Shown: positions 24,265 to 38,472 of the stretch, one piece after another
Numbering within the stretch: position 1 is the first letter of the stretch
How the letters are laid out: every line of letters starts with the position of its first letter
NCBI GenBank assembly: GCA_016165875.1
Contig: JABBOT010000003.1
Span: 36,520,672 to 36,584,671, forward strand
Direction: 5' to 3'
Length of the DNA: 64,000 nucleotides
Origin: Acanthopleura granulata
Taxonomy: Eukaryota > Mollusca > Polyplacophora > Chitonida > Chitonidae
The notes under the pieces: model-generated
Databases searched by the model: none
The model's input: the letters and a program-made list of their open reading frames with translations, nothing else
What the model was told of the DNA's origin: nothing
Program-made: the position numbers and the translations under genes

Positions 24265-24479
24265 CCCTAATTCTTTTAATTATTAGGACAGATATTAGTT
24301 CTGCTGAATGTAGAATTACCTTTCTCGCCCAGGTTTTTCAGCAAATAAAGATATGGATGTGTTGGTCATTAGATGATCTATTCATTGGAGAAAAAAGAAA
24401 ATTTGTATCCCTGTTGCCTTTGCAGGTATGTTAGATAAAAAGGGCAGATCAGGTGTCCCAAATGTTAGAAGAATTAGAG
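24265..24479 (+). mobile_element. TA-flanked MITE, complete copy (Tc1/mariner-like ends)
   Basis: CCCTAATTCTTTTAATTATT at the left is the inverted partner of AATGTTAGAAGAATTAGAG at the right, and both ends are flanked by TA. The length of 215 bp, lack of coding capacity and TA target duplication fit a non-autonomous Tc1/mariner-type element. Related copies lie at 3500-3584, 13933-14140 and, inverted, 33624-33841. Confidence 0.8.
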
Positions 24480-26404
24480 TAGATGTTTTCTGTTCTTTTA
24501 TGACCAAAGCTGAGTGCATATATTAAGACTTACATAATGATAAGGATACATTTGCGATATTACTATGCAACCTGGTGGATATGTAGGTAGATGTAGTTAA
24601 GGGATTTGAATATAATGCGACAGTAATATAGTTTTTGAGATTTATGGTTTCTGGATATAGCAGAGGTTCTAGATGTTGTTGTGGACTGTTGTAAGGGGCT
24701 AGTCCTGTAATACACTTTATATGTGTATTGTAAACCATCTTCTGCACTATGAAACATACATGTGTGCAATTAGAATAAATCTGTATGCCAACATGCGGTG
24801 ATTGATTTCTGGGTTTTACTAATGCGCCGATAATAATGATCATACAAGATATATGTTGTAAGTATGGTTGTAAGAGTCTACTTCTTGTGGAAAAAAAATT
24901 CTCATGGTGAAACATACATAAACCTGTAATTTCTTCCTCCTGACAGAAAGTGTGTTTTGTTTTATAATACATGTACTTGAATGCTTATTATCAGTTTTAA
25001 ATTTATTATAAATCCAGTGCCATTTTACCAGTCTTATTCAGTGGTTTACAAAGCATATGTAACTGTAAGCTTTAAATTTGACAGTGCCACCAAAAAAAAA
25101 ATAAATAGATAAAAACAGAGATAATGTGCACATTAGGATGATACTGTGTAGAAATCAATGACAATGTTCCCATGTTCTCTATCACAAAAAAGTGAAATCC
25201 AGCCGATTTTTTGATGTTTTCCTCGGAGGACAGTCATGGGTTTGCACAGAAGGGGTGTTGATGGTGAGTGCTGTCTCCAGTGTCTTATTCTTTGACATTC
25301 ACTCACTGATGCCAGTTCTGGATCCACATAACTGGTTCTGGAAAGTATCTTTCTCAAATCAATCATGGTTAAAACTGAAGCCCTCACCCTACTCTCCATC
25401 CATAGCTCCCTGTCAGCCATTTCCCCTTGGGCCTGGGCTCATCTTGTCTGACTGTGGGCTATAAAGACAGCCTCTGAGTATGTGAGGAACAGGAGTCAGG
25501 AGGTGAAACACTATATTCTCTTAAACGCTCTGGTCAACATCTGCAGCATTACCACAAACACTCAGCAAAGAAATCTTTTTTTTTTTAGCCAGCAACATGA
25601 GGTGGGAAAAAACTGTTTGTAACGTCTGGATGTGCAGATGGCATTGGGAAGGACTGGTTTTTTGGTCTCAGTTTGAGATACATGTATACAGTAGGTACAA
25701 TGGGTATGGCCACATTTATCAACCCTTTTCATAAAGTATACAAAAATACAAAGTAAGGTATACAAGTTATGTGTGTATATTTACTTGATGAACTTAACGT
25801 TGTGGTGTTGTGTGTTACACTTGTTTGGCTCAGTTGTATATACAGCTTCTTTCCACATGAGATTTCACAAATCAAGACAAGAAGTTCCATGTGCACCCTT
25901 TAAGACATGGACAAAGCCTAGTATTGAACTCATGGACATTTTCAAAAGCATCACCCGTTTTAGAGGAAGATCATGTCAGTCCTGCAAACTTAAAAATATC
26001 TAGTACATATAAATGTATATGAAGAGAGTGAAGCTGTGTGTATATATACATATACATGTACATGTAGTATTTATTGTACATGTAGACTTGTAAGATTAGG
26101 TTAGGCATTTTTCCACATCCCAAGCCTCCAGCCTTATCTGACCCAGCCATTGTTATTTTATGTCCAAAGTTAAATTGGCTTTGCTGTGGATCATGAATGT
26201 CATTCCTCATACTATAAGCTTGACATTTTTATGTAGGAAAAGGTCAAGGAATCCCTGTTAACCAATATTCCATACTATAAAGCTGTGCCTGCAGCATGGC
26301 CTCCTGTCTTCCCCAACTGACAAGAACAAATAGGCTGTGTCAACAGTTAATCCTGTCAGCCAATGGTAACTTAGAATACCATGACTGCCTTCAAGATTTG
26401 GCCT

Positions 26405-26655
26405 TCCTTGAAAATATGTTTGTTGGGCTTAACCTAACTGACCCTCCCAAAGAGCTCCCTAGTCAACAGTTTTTATTGGTATTTTGAAGAAAATTTAAAA
26501 AAAAATTTTCTCCCCATGATGTTAATTTCTTTAAAATCACCATCTTTTTTCAAGGGGCAGAAGAAAAAAAACGCAATTCCCTGTTGACCAACCCTATTTT
26601 GTCTCATGAGGTTGTCTTACACCCAACAAACAGTTTTTTATGGACAGCCTTAGTC
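26405..26655. mobile_element. Foldback (inverted-repeat) element, degenerate
   Basis: GTTTGTTGGGCTTAA near 26418 is the inverted partner of TTACACCCAACAAAC near 26617, with further patchy pairing inside (TCAACAG against CTGTTGA). A related segment, GAGGGTCAATTACGCCCAAC, lies near 15855 in CDC40 intron 2. Confidence 0.5.
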
Positions 26656-29298
26656 CAGTCAGAACAGAGGATTTTTGTATGGTCCATGCCTGACCGTGTT
26701 TGGCTAATCTGTCCTCAGTCTGTCAGAGTTAATTAAAGGAGTCTAGTTTAAAGGAAAGAGGATTGATGCTTTCTCCAGTAGCTGAAGTTTATGTTAATAT
26801 GCTTAAGACCTGCCGGCGAGTTACTTACTGGAGATATGTGTGTTGTATGGTCATTTGTAGAGAACAAACAGTACATGATGGAACCCAGGGTTTTCATTTG
26901 TAATTAGAGAATGTATAGGGAGACAACTAAACAGGAGTCAAGATGCAGTAGCAAGTATTGCTACATACAGATTTATAAATGGTGGAAGTATCTGTGGTCA
27001 AAATAACCGAAAAGCAATTGAGACAGTGATGATGTATTTGAAAAGCAGATGTTGTACAAAATTGCATAGTCTGAACATAATATTTGTTGCATCAGTGCAA
27101 ATATGAGTGGGTGTGTATAGGTGTACATACAGTATGGGCTTCTGGCATCACATGCACTGGATTTATTTGCCTTAAGGGCGACCTGGTACACTTCCTGAAC
27201 TAGGACCCTTTGTGATGCTGGAGGATCAACTCCAGGAATACCAGCTTTGCTCCCTTTTCTGACCAGAGTTTTAAAACCTGCTTGATTACATCATACAGCT
27301 TGCTGGAGCTGTATTGAAAGCCAAAAGGCTTCACAGTTTTCTCTGTGCTGTGAACACATGTATAGTAGTTCACAGACTCAGAACAAAATGAAAAGGATTT
27401 GGAAAGTTCTATGTCTGGCACGTACATGTATGTGCTTTATGCATTTAGATTCAATAGAAAGCTGTTTGATGTTGAAGGCGTTTACCATAACTAATGAGCA
27501 TAAGAAAAGTCATTTGAAATGACCACCAAGGGTTGCCTGGCTTCTGGTTCCCAAAGCAAACTTAGTCATAAATGTTTAAGTCTCTCTAAATCCAACTCTC
27601 CAGTGTCTAATCTTAAGGGAAAGACATTTATGAACTTTAAATTAAGGATCAAATTTAGTATTTTCATCTGTAGAATGAGCATTTTAAGTCAATATTTTAA
27701 TGTAAACAGTCTACTTGCAAGTTGACAAAGTTTGTGCTTGCCTACAAGTAAGGAAGTCTGCTACATGATTCCAGACCCTGAAGGTGGATCATTGCTAGGA
27801 GTGTGTTACCTATAAGCTTGCATACTTCAGTTTAGAAGAGATTTTCATCAGTACAGGTAACACATACATAACAAAGTAAACTTAATTGAACAGAACTACA
27901 TGTACATGTATTTGACAAAAGAACCTGGATCTTTTATTGGTTACATGGTTTTATGGTTACAGTATCTGTCGATAAAGCATAGAATGAGACAATTACATCT
28001 TTTGGCAGACCTCAGGTAGTTTTATACCACTTGGAATTGCCTCTTGTGCAGAGTCAGATATTCCTGTAGATAAACAGTAAGATCCTGTAGGGTTCCAGAG
28101 CTCAAATTTCCCTCCATTTCTGTGATGCATCTTTAAGTTTATTGATTTTATTACAGTGTATCAGTACCTTCTCTGATCTTGAGGGAGAAAAGTATCTTGA
28201 AGAGGAATTGGTTTTGGATTAGAGGCAGATTGCCGTGACGGACATCAGGTTGCCGATACCAATAGTATCTGCTCTGAGATCGTATTTGAAACATTATGAC
28301 CCTAAGTTTCCCCATGGATGGAGATCGGCCGTGGGCAAACCAATCCCGAAGTACACTGTTCTGTAAATGTGATCTGGATGGAAAAGGAAAATCAAATCTC
28401 ATTTGACTCAATAATCCCCAAGGCCCCAAGGACATACAGTAGTGTTACAGTCTTGTCTGTGCATCCATCTGTTTGTTTAGTTTCATTTCTTTAGGTTGCA
28501 GTACATGTACACATAGGCAAGACGCCTTGGTATGTACATGTAAGATTCTTGAGTATCAGGTATGGCACTAAGCAACAACCAAATAAATAACATTCAAGAT
28601 TTAGAGTATTGTTAAATCATGGCAATATGGAACCAGTGGCTCTCACCATAAGTGGTAAAAAATGTCATAACATTCTTCCATGTTCCAGCTTAACAGAACT
28701 GGCTGATACTGGTGTCTTGTTGCATGAATTATTGATGTTAGAGTCTGGTTTAACATGTCCATCAAAATCTCAAAAGTCACTTTGAGCTCCTAAGGATTAT
28801 AATAGAAATTCATTGCAATTTCATTATAAAGCTTGCTGAAATATGTCAACCACTATGTCAGTTGTTTTCACTGGAACAACTTGCATGTTGTACCCTATTA
28901 AAAGAAGTGGCCATATGTGAAGATACCTGTACGAGTGGACATTGTAAAGTACATGCACAATGTAGAAAATGTTAGATTAACCCTTAAAACTTCTGTATTG
29001 GTCACCCTTGGGTTAATACACATTGCTAAAGCTGTACAGCACAGAACTCTCAAGAGTGCACTGGGTTTTAATACCAGCCTTGTAGCCATCATGCTGACTT
29101 CCTGTTGTTGCTGTTTGAATGGCGTTTTGTGCAAGCAGTGCTGGAACAGTGACTGATTGCCATTGATGTGGTATGTGAAGGGTAGAGAGACTCATTCATT
29201 CCCTATCCACGATGGTGGCTAACTGGTTGCGCATGTATTAGTGGAATGGTTATGCCATTTACTAACAATACAATTGTTTTGTTTGTACACAATGTGAC

Positions 29299-29446
29299 AT
29301 GTACATGGGAAGGTCTGCCAGCAGCCTACGGATTATTGGGGCTTTCCCCAGGGCTCTGCTCGTTTTCCTCCCACCGTAACGCTGACCGCCGTCATGTAAG
29401 TGAAATGCTTGAGGACGGCGTAAACACCTATCAAATAAAGAAATCA
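29299..29446 (+). mobile_element. SINE copy lacking its tRNA head
   Basis: ATGGGAAGGTCTGCCAGCAG, GGGCTTTCCCCAGGGCTCTG, TTTTCCTCCCACCGTAACGC, TAAGTGAAATGCTTGAG and a TATCAAATAAAG tail. Confidence 0.8.
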
Positions 29447-31617
29447 CAATGCGACATGTTCTTGCATAGCACATAGTACATGTCCTGACTATACAAGTAA
29501 TTCATACTGCACTTGACCTCGCTGACTGTCATATGTGACGAAGTTACTCGTCCTCGATTCTGAGAGATGTCTTTATTTTCGAAAGTTGTCTTAATGTTTA
29601 TGCGGAAAGTATTATTATATCCAGGTAGAAACATATTTAGAGTAAATTTCAGGATCAAAAATAATCAATGTTTTAACTTTTTTTTGGTTATGAAAATTAC
29701 ATGTGGTATGTGCATTTTTTTCATTTGGAGTTTTATGGCAAAGGCAGTGTGAGGTATATATTGACAGTGCGCGCCTGACAATATTGAAAACATGCTGTTG
29801 TATGGTAAAAGAGTGTTTGGGTTCCCACAACAGGCTGACAGCCAATAGTTGATATGTCTTTCATTTTTAGTACTGGAGGGAATGCATACAAACAGAGAAT
29901 GGTGATATGTTAGTGCACAGTTTATGTGTACATGTAAAATACACACCCATACATTTACATAGAAAAATTTCTGTATCGGTTAACTTAACAGTACATGAAT
30001 GCACTCAGTATGTATTCTATAAGGGATACACTTGAGGCTGGTCCCAGACCGCACTAAACTGTCTAGCACAACATCCTGATAGTGATGCTCATCCAAGAGA
30101 TGTAGTATATTTTCTGATATCACATGTCATCTGATCCGTACGTATACATCCAGACACCACTTCAGTTATGTTTTAATGATGTGGAATTTACTATCATAAA
30201 ACATGATTTGATGTAGAGTTCCTCCAAAAGGAAGTAGAAGGTAATTTGTTCATGTAAGTTAAGTTGAAATTCATAAAATTTGTGTAAACATACAGTAATA
30301 ACACACAACACTGGAATCGGAATTAGAGTACTTGTACAGTAACTTGTAATAATCCACTGAATCACTCATTGGGAAGGCAGCATATTTTTTAATCCCCAGA
30401 GGCAGGTTACTATGAATCGGAACCTTGACCCATTGTTATGTCAGAGTTTGATTGTAACACTACGTCTACAGTATCGCAATGTATCAGTTCCTGTGTAACA
30501 TCGTCCTGTCTGTCTTTAATGTGGCATTGTTATGAAGAACTGGGAAAGGAGCATTTGAAGTCAATAAAATAACGTCAAGGTCTTGCTGCCGGGCGTTCGA
30601 GGGGTTCCCATTAGCCCATCAGCATAATGACATTGAGTAACGCGTTCCAAAATTGTCCTGCATGTGTAATAAACATATGAAACAAAAAGTGAAGCTCTTG
30701 TCTCTCTCAGGGTTCCCAATTTGAGCTGTAAGTTGATACAGTCTTGTGCGACCTCTACATATGAAAACTGACCAGCCCACTCATGCTGCGCTGTAGTTTT
30801 CTTTCTTCCCAAATCTAACCTGTGAACTGTCTTGTAATGGTTGCAGGGCAGTGATTATAATCATCCAGTCACTTAGTGGCAATGAGCAGCTCACCTTTTT
30901 TTTTTCTATTAAAACAGGTAATGAGTAATGAACCGTAAGGCCTTCAGTGTTAAGCTCGCCATGGTTGACTGCTGTTTTGTGACGGAAGATGGCTTCTACA
31001 TTAGAACATGATGTTGCTGAAGCACATGCTAAGTGCTGCTTTAACAATTATGATACTCACCTGCGATAATAGTTTCAAGCTGTTTGTTGTTTATGCTGAT
31101 GTGCTATGAATGACAATGATATGCAGGTCAGTTTGTGTGCACGGAATGAACTAATTACTGTATAGCTATATGGGTCACTCCTGGCTACTGCACAGGGTTT
31201 ACCGCTGTTGACATCTGTAGCTTAAACCTTGCCTTTTTTCTTGTGGAGCTTAATTTCCTCGTTAAGAATAAAAATTAATCCTGTTTCGTATCTAGACCAG
31301 AGATTTGACCACAGGCTATGAAAAGACCTCTGAAGTACATGTAATATGTAAAGTAATACACATGTTTGTATATATAGAGAGAGAGCCATTCGTATGGATA
31401 GACCTGAATGTATATTTGGACACTTTGAGTGTTCAAGCTATGATATATCTATCTTTAGTTATAATAGATGTACATACATTTATAAGCATTATGCAAATTT
31501 GAACTTGTTTGTTCAGTGCATGCAGACTTGAGTCTAGTCAGTGTCCCCCTTGTGCCTTTTTTACATGCATTGTACATGTCCATGTATATGATTTATTACT
31601 TCGTGGGGGGTGAGAGG

Positions 31618-31857
31618 TGGGGCCTCCATGGCCAAGGGGGTTAATGTGCCAGGGGTAAATGTGCCAGCGTGGCGTAATGACTTTGTTCCTCTCACCAGTG
31701 CAGTAGGTGTGAGTTCAAGTCCAGCTCATGCTGGCTTCCTCTCTGGAAGGTCTGGCAGCAATCTGCTCGGTTTTCTCCTGTCATAATGCTGGCCACTGTC
31801 GTATAAGTGAAATATTCTTGAGTACGGTGTTAAACACCAATCAAATAAATAAATATT
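31618..31857 (+). mobile_element. SINE copy, full length
   Basis: Head GGGCCTCCATGGCCAAGGGG, then GTGAGTTCAAGTCCAGCTC (B-box-like), CTGGAAGGTCTGGCAGCAAT core, ATAAGTGAAATATTCTTGAG and CAATCAAATAAATAAAT tail. Confidence 0.88.
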
Positions 31858-33623
31858 GCTCCTAGGGGTCCTCTACCAGCTGTTACTGTATGACTCATAA
31901 AATCTTCATGTTCATGTACTTTTATTTGAATCCAGTTAAAAATCCTATACTGAAACCCTCATATGTCCTTGCCCCACAATTTGTTACCTATCCATATGAT
32001 ATCTATGGATATTTGCTGTCTCTAGTTGCGTCTGGAATGTCATGAGCTGGGATGTTCAAGAAATGAATTATGGTGGTCTGATTTAAACAAATTTCCATCA
32101 AGGCGTAAAATGCTGCGAAAATGAGTTTATATAGAGGTAAGTGTATGTGTATTTGTCTGGTCATTTGTGTGTACACTGCACATGTATCAGTACAAGTACA
32201 TCTGTACACACTAATGTACATTTGTGAGAAGACAGTCCATGCAAATGTTCATACATGTATACCTGTACGTGTGTGTATTTACAGTCAAAGAGACCCCCAT
32301 ACATCTAATCCTACAAGCTCTTGTGGTGAAGCTAAGGTCTGTAGCAGTGCTCATGTAATTACAACCGGAGCGAGTCAAGCTGTGTCACAATAATGGAGCT
32401 TTTGTGAAGGATGCGGTGATGCTTTTGAAGGTAAAGTGGCTGAGCGATAACCTTCTTAACCTGAGCCTCTCAACAGTGGCTTTGTCCTGGATAAGCTGAT
32501 CATTGCAAATCTCTCCCACCCATCGCTAGATCTTCTCCCGCCTGCACATGTGTATAACTGGTCATCACTGGTTTGCTTTTCCCTGTGAGCTTCCAGCTTA
32601 CAGTTAAGCTGAGTTGTTGTTGTTGTTGTGAAACTTCGTTTGGAAAGATGTGCATGTATGTCACACTGTGCCAGTGGCCACACTGTCCTCTGACCACTGA
32701 AGTTCAGTGTTCAAATCCAGCACCTGCCATTACTGGCTGCTACTTTTGTCAAGCAGTTTATATACTTTATAGCCATTAGGATTATAGATCCAACATTTTT
32801 GGCTGTGGATTTGATGAAGAGAATGTTGTATATGTAGGTCAGGGGAATCTTTACTTTTCACGTTTTGCATTTGATTTATATCAAAATATTTGAAATTTTT
32901 CAAACTCAGTTTCATTTCAATTTATTCCTGTGTACATCCTTTTCAGGCTATCAAGCCCTAGGTCTGTTCATGTGTAACAGTGTGTTGTGATTTCCCACCT
33001 GGGTCAGTTTGCTTCACGTGAAACCCAACTGGAAAAATATATTATAAAAGGAGTGCACATATTTTATTTACACGAACATCTATTGGAGTATGATACTCGG
33101 GGAAGGAAGTGAGATTTCATTTAAGGCTAAACATTCCTGGTGTTTTGTACAGTACCTTTGTTCATTAATGTAAAGAACAACAGCATATTTTTCCTTTGGA
33201 AACCATATACATTTAAAGCAAATCCCCTTTCCAAACAAGAATATTGTGGGACTCAAATTCCTTGTCCATGTTGACATTTACCAAGAAAATAATAGGGATG
33301 GAGAGGCAAGCCTGCATTAACAGGCACATGTATGCAATTTATGTGTACAATGTATATGTAGTGAATGGTGTGTGCCACTGTGGTATTTTTTACATTGCTG
33401 GATATCAAAGTACATGTATACAGACTCAATGAAATCACACATTTGGTTTTTTGAATCTTGAATGCTGTACTACTCGTATGCCATTGAACCTGTTGTCGTT
33501 GGTCAGTGACTCATATACATTGTGGAAGCTGATGTGCTTTGATAACGAAATACATGTAGTTTAGGGTGTGTTTGCTGTTGGCAAGGTTAATGCTGATATG
33601 TGTGTGTTAAATGTACATGCATA

Positions 33624-33841
33624 CCCCTAATTCTTCTAATTTTTGGGACACCTGGTCTGCCCTTTTTGGCGAATGTAGCTGTAACAGGAATACAAAATTT
33701 CATTTTTCTCCCTCAGTTAGTCCATCTAATGGCCGGCATATCCTTATCTTTGCTTTTTTAAGAAACTGGGAGAGAAATGTATTATCTGCCTCAATGTAAT
33801 TTGAAAATTTAGTGTACCTGGTGTTGTGTGACAGTTAGGGG
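33624..33841 (-). mobile_element. TA-flanked MITE, inverted copy
   Basis: It starts after TA with CCCCTAATTCTTCTAATTTT. The interior (CTGCCCTTTTTGGC, CATCTAATGGCC) is the reverse complement of the interior at 24265-24479. It ends with GTTAGGGG. The right terminus is degraded. Confidence 0.7.
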
Positions 33842-35350
33842 TGTGAAGCTGTTACATTCTGATCTGTATTGGTGTTGGTAAACTGTCCGTTTTATGGTTA
33901 ATCATTTGTTACAGCTTCGAGTGTGAAACAGCTTCGTACACTAGACAGTGCTGCTTCCACTTGAATGTCACAACCAATGTACACGTACATGTAGATTCAT
34001 GGCACTATACTGTTTGATACGTGATGTGTGGACATCATGAATAATGGTGACAAATGTCTGTTCACTAAGATAGTTCTGAAGGAATGTTCAGTTTGCCGTT
34101 CCAAGTACGTGTAAAAGGCACTTTGGGAGTGAGTTGTGTGGTGTCTTGTTTTAAAGGTTGTTTTATTCCCAATATGCTACATGCGTGATTGTGTCAGTGT
34201 TGTTTGTTTTCCCTGTTGCATTCTTGATTGTGTCAAGTTTGTTGTTCCCCCATCCCCCTGATATATGTTGGATTGTTTTGATGTTTTTTTTGTATTTTTT
34301 AAAAATTTTTTATTCCTAGTGCATTACATGGGTGATTGTTTCAGAGGAGTTTCATTTCTGATACGTGATTGACACTCCGTGTATTTACATGTAAAATGTG
34401 ATACATGTAGCACTGGTCCATAGCTCAGTTATAGAATAAATATACATATTTATGATGGAAGGTTGATGGGTATTTCTAAAGTATTGGGCATGTTAAATAC
34501 TTAATACTTACAAGTTACAAGTTTCCAAAGTTTGATAATTACGAAGTTGTTAATTTTATATTCTGATGATAGACCTGGTGGAATAAGCCCCCAGGACGTG
34601 TACTTTTGTCATATCAGACCTCAGTTTCATGAAGTGCATTTAGCTTAGTATTCTCTTAACTGCCATGACAAGGTATGTTGTAGAGATAGAAAGTGCCCTG
34701 AGGCCATACACAATATTATTTGTGTTTACTCTAACCTGACCAACCCCCCAAATTTGCAGTAAGTCCACTGAAATGGTTACTTTATGATACCCCTCTTTAT
34801 TATTTGTGAATTGAATTATTTCTATGGATCAAGTAACCATTGTGACAAATTGAAACTGATTAATTTAGAACTTTAAATTTACAGTTACAAGATAAAAATA
34901 GAATTTTTGCCTTTTAACCCTTGAGTTATCAAAGTGATTTCCCCGCTGATTACTTTGATCAAAAATGTATCATTTTACTGATACATTATTGTGATGTGGA
35001 AACACTGAAGATTAGGGCCACTTGAAAAAGACAGATGCATTCCAGAGTGGCAGAAGTTCATATGCAAGGAGAATGCTGAAAATTTTCACCCTTTAAACTT
35101 CATGCAAGGTGACATGGTCCTGGCTCTCCTGCTCCTAATGTAAGTGTTTTAAAATAGATAAGACAGCCACATGAGCCAAGGCCTACATGAGGTTTACAGT
35201 CAACATGCCATGTTACAGCCATGCATGTGCAGTGTACTTGTTTGGGGAATAGACTTCTCATGTGTTTCTTTTGTTGTTGTTGGGGTTTTTTTGTATTTTT
35301 TAATTGCAAAGCCCCAATAACCTTAAAAAGAAAATAGAAATATTTGATTC

Positions 35351-35809
35351 TTCTTTAAAGGAGAAGGAAACAAAAATGATGCCAAAATCAGATGAAAGAG
35401 CATCAAAACTCATAAATTTGCAAATATGGTCTTTAATAAATTTTTTGTTGTTGATTTTTTGGTTCAGGAGAAAAGGGTATTAAATGTTTGTGTGGTGGGT
35501 ATTTGGGACCAACTTTTGGTATTTATTGTTGTTGTATAATAATGTTCTAAATAAAGATGTGATGCATGGCTAATAAATTTCTTTCAGTGTAACCTTAAGT
35601 ATGATCATATTTATGAACATAGTATCCAAATCTAGGTTAAATACATTTGTTAGCTGAAAAGAACAAATTATTAGAGCAAAAGTATTGTTTAAACATGTCT
35701 TACATCCTCATTTATGACATGATCACACAAGGACTATATATACCAAATGATGGTCCCAAATACCCAGCATACAAGAATTATTTTCAGGTGTCTGTTTCTC
35801 CTTAAAGAA
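35351..35809. mobile_element. Foldback MITE, about 460 bp
   Basis: Termini TTCTTTAAAGGAGAAGG and GTTTCTCCTTAAAGAA are inverted partners. An inner pair, GGGTATTTGGGACCAACTTT near 35499 and ATGGTCCCAAATACCC near 35750, is also inverted. The interior is AT-rich with no coding frame. Confidence 0.75.
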
Positions 35810-38369
35810 AACTTGAAGATAATTGAAGACCACATTTACCCCTAACTTTTTGCACTGTTTTATCAGAACTTCATGCAATTGTTATGTTTTCCCAGCCTTT
35901 AAGAAAGAATCCTCTGTTACAAAAACTGCCAAATAAACATGTTGTTAAATTTATGACACATTTATTCAATCAACAGTAATTAAACAGAACAGATTTCACA
36001 GTCCAGACGAGGCCTCACTTGACTCCTTGACAAAGCTTTTAGTTTGATAGGATTTTCGTTTAACTTCCAAATATTATTGCCCTCTGTACACAATCTGCAA
36101 ACGCTAGCAACACCCACATTGACTTCTTTCAACCAAAGCAGGAGGATAAAAGGCTACCTGCTACTCATTAACATGTTAGATAAATGTTTATTTCATATAA
36201 CATAAGGGAGTTAAATGTACCTTTGTGTTGATCTGAAGTGTTTCGCCATGCACTTTTTCATCTTCATATTGAAAATATATCATCTATTAGGCTCATTGTT
36301 TACATGGCATGAAACTTTATGGAATACTGTATACAAATATATGTACACTTTTCTTAGTTTTATACTCTTAGACCATTTCACCTGAAGTATGTAATGAAAG
36401 TTATTTTCTTTGCTTCTTGCATTGATAAATGAATTTGTCCAGAACATTTCTGTTCTGGGTTCAGTTAGCTAGAATATCAAATCTGCAGTCTTGTTGCTCC
36501 CTTGTTGTAAGATAATGAACATATTATTGATATTCCAGGTCTTTGACAAGACTATTATGAGTCTAAAACCTTGGGCACTTAATCCACTGGAGATCACCTG
36601 GCTGCATGGAGATGCATTTCTGATGTGATTAAATTAATGTGTAAGCTCAAAGCATTGCTCAGTCTTAAGAATGAAATAAGCAGTGTAGGCCTTGACTTCT
36701 CTCACAAGAAGCTGTTACTTGTTCTATAGTTCCACTACTGCAGAGTACATGCATTTCTGTTAAGTCCTTACTTGTTGGGTCCTGCACTATCTCTTCCCTC
36801 TAGCCGATTAAAAGCTAGGGAAAAAAGTTTCAAAAAAAAGAAAAGAAAATATTCCTACCTATGTACCTACCCATTTTTTTTTTCAGAGATGTTACACAAA
36901 ATCATTTTGTTTTATGAATGGCCTTAACCAAGGGCTACTTAGCGGTAAGTATGCTTCATGAAACCGGACACTGGGGAGTATACATGTACATGTATCCAGA
37001 ACACTGCAGGTCAGAGTTATATTCCAACTTGACTTCTTTGTAAGGGGGAACCTCTTCAGATAACAAAGGATTGGTATCTCTTGAGTTGTACATTGTGTTT
37101 CAGAATATGAGCCTGACCCTTAATCATGTGGCTGTGGATGTCACCTGGCTTGCAACATCTCTAGATGTATTTATCTTTGTATGAACCTATGCTTGACCTA
37201 CCTGCATCAGAAAATTATGATGATTGAAAAGTGGAGAGATTGATTGATCCTATTTGGTAATCTGCTCATACCTGTCACGGGTTTTAAATGCCAGGTACAT
37301 ATGTGTAATGCCATGACATATTGTATTACAGCTACATATACAGGTACATATAAGGTGCCTTAACAGCTCATCTGGTTTCTGTTGTTCTCACTCCACCTGA
37401 TAAGCCGAACATCAATGAAGGGACAGACTCAAATCCAGCTGTTGTCGGTTTTAACCTCAGTTCAGCTTTGGTCCCCTCTACCCAGAAACGTGAATTGTGG
37501 TGCATTAATAAATGGATAAATGTACATGCACATGTGTTAATTTTACCTATTTTGGCCCTTTGTCAGTACATACACATGTAACTCATTTTATTGTACCAAA
37601 CATGCAAAACTTGTGTTCACAAGACACTGTATTCTCTCTCCTTGATTCTAACTTGTACTCCTGCAGACTGTCTCTCTTATCAATATTGCATGTCCTACTT
37701 GAACGATCGGCGTATGTTTTAGTGAGTGTTGAGTGTAAAAATCAATGGGGCTGCCAGGTCATGACCTAGGGCTCTCTTGAACAGTTTACCTGACGCAGTC
37801 AAGCTATGCAGTATAGTCATGTGTACCTGGAGATCGAGCCGGTGAAAATGTTACCAAATGTTTGTGTTACAGGTTGATATGCACCGTACAAAATACACGT
37901 ACAGTGTACAGCTTAAGACTTATTCAAGCATGAAAACCAGGTCGCACTGGCTCATTTCTCTCAAGTTGGCCTTAATGTTATTGTTACTCAGGGTAAGTTT
38001 AACTCTCGGCAGATGTGTGAAGAGGTAATGTTGTGAATATGTGCAGTATGTTGTATGTACGCATGTAAACCTGCTGGATACTACATTCATAGATTATTCT
38101 CTGATAGATACAAGGAAATTTGCATGTAAAGAAGTCTGAAAGTTGATCTTTTCATTTTAGCATAGAACAATAAATTGTGGAAAGAATATGTAAATCCTTG
38201 AGGCAGGGTGATTTTATAACACAATTTCACATGTACCCCGGAAATTCGTTACAACTATATGTACATGCATCCGTATCTGTACATTATAATTTTCCATGTA
38301 GATATACATAATTACGTATGCCCTCGGTTAATTGGCTTAAATCAACCTTGGGCATTAATGGCAATCAAT

Positions 38370-38472
38370 TAATTAATTTATTTGATTGGTGATTTACAGC
38401 ACACTCAAGAATATTTCACCGATGATTCACGACCATCCGCAGGGTGCTGGCAGACCTTCACACGTATGGCTG
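38370..38472 (-). mobile_element. SINE copy with internal deletion
   Basis: TTTATTTGATTGGTGATTTAC tail and CTCAAGAATATTTCACC are joined directly to CACGACCATCCGCAGGG and TGGCAGACCTTCACACGTAT. The middle of the core is missing. Confidence 0.75.

Noticed and set aside
24523..24972. 149-codon minus-strand frame
   Set aside because: No recognisable domain, AT-rich codon use, no splice or start context support, and it lies inside the probable WASF intron.
28151..28435. 94-codon minus-strand frame with mixed composition
   Set aside because: It looked protein-like at first, but no family was recognised and no neighbouring exons or splice logic support it.
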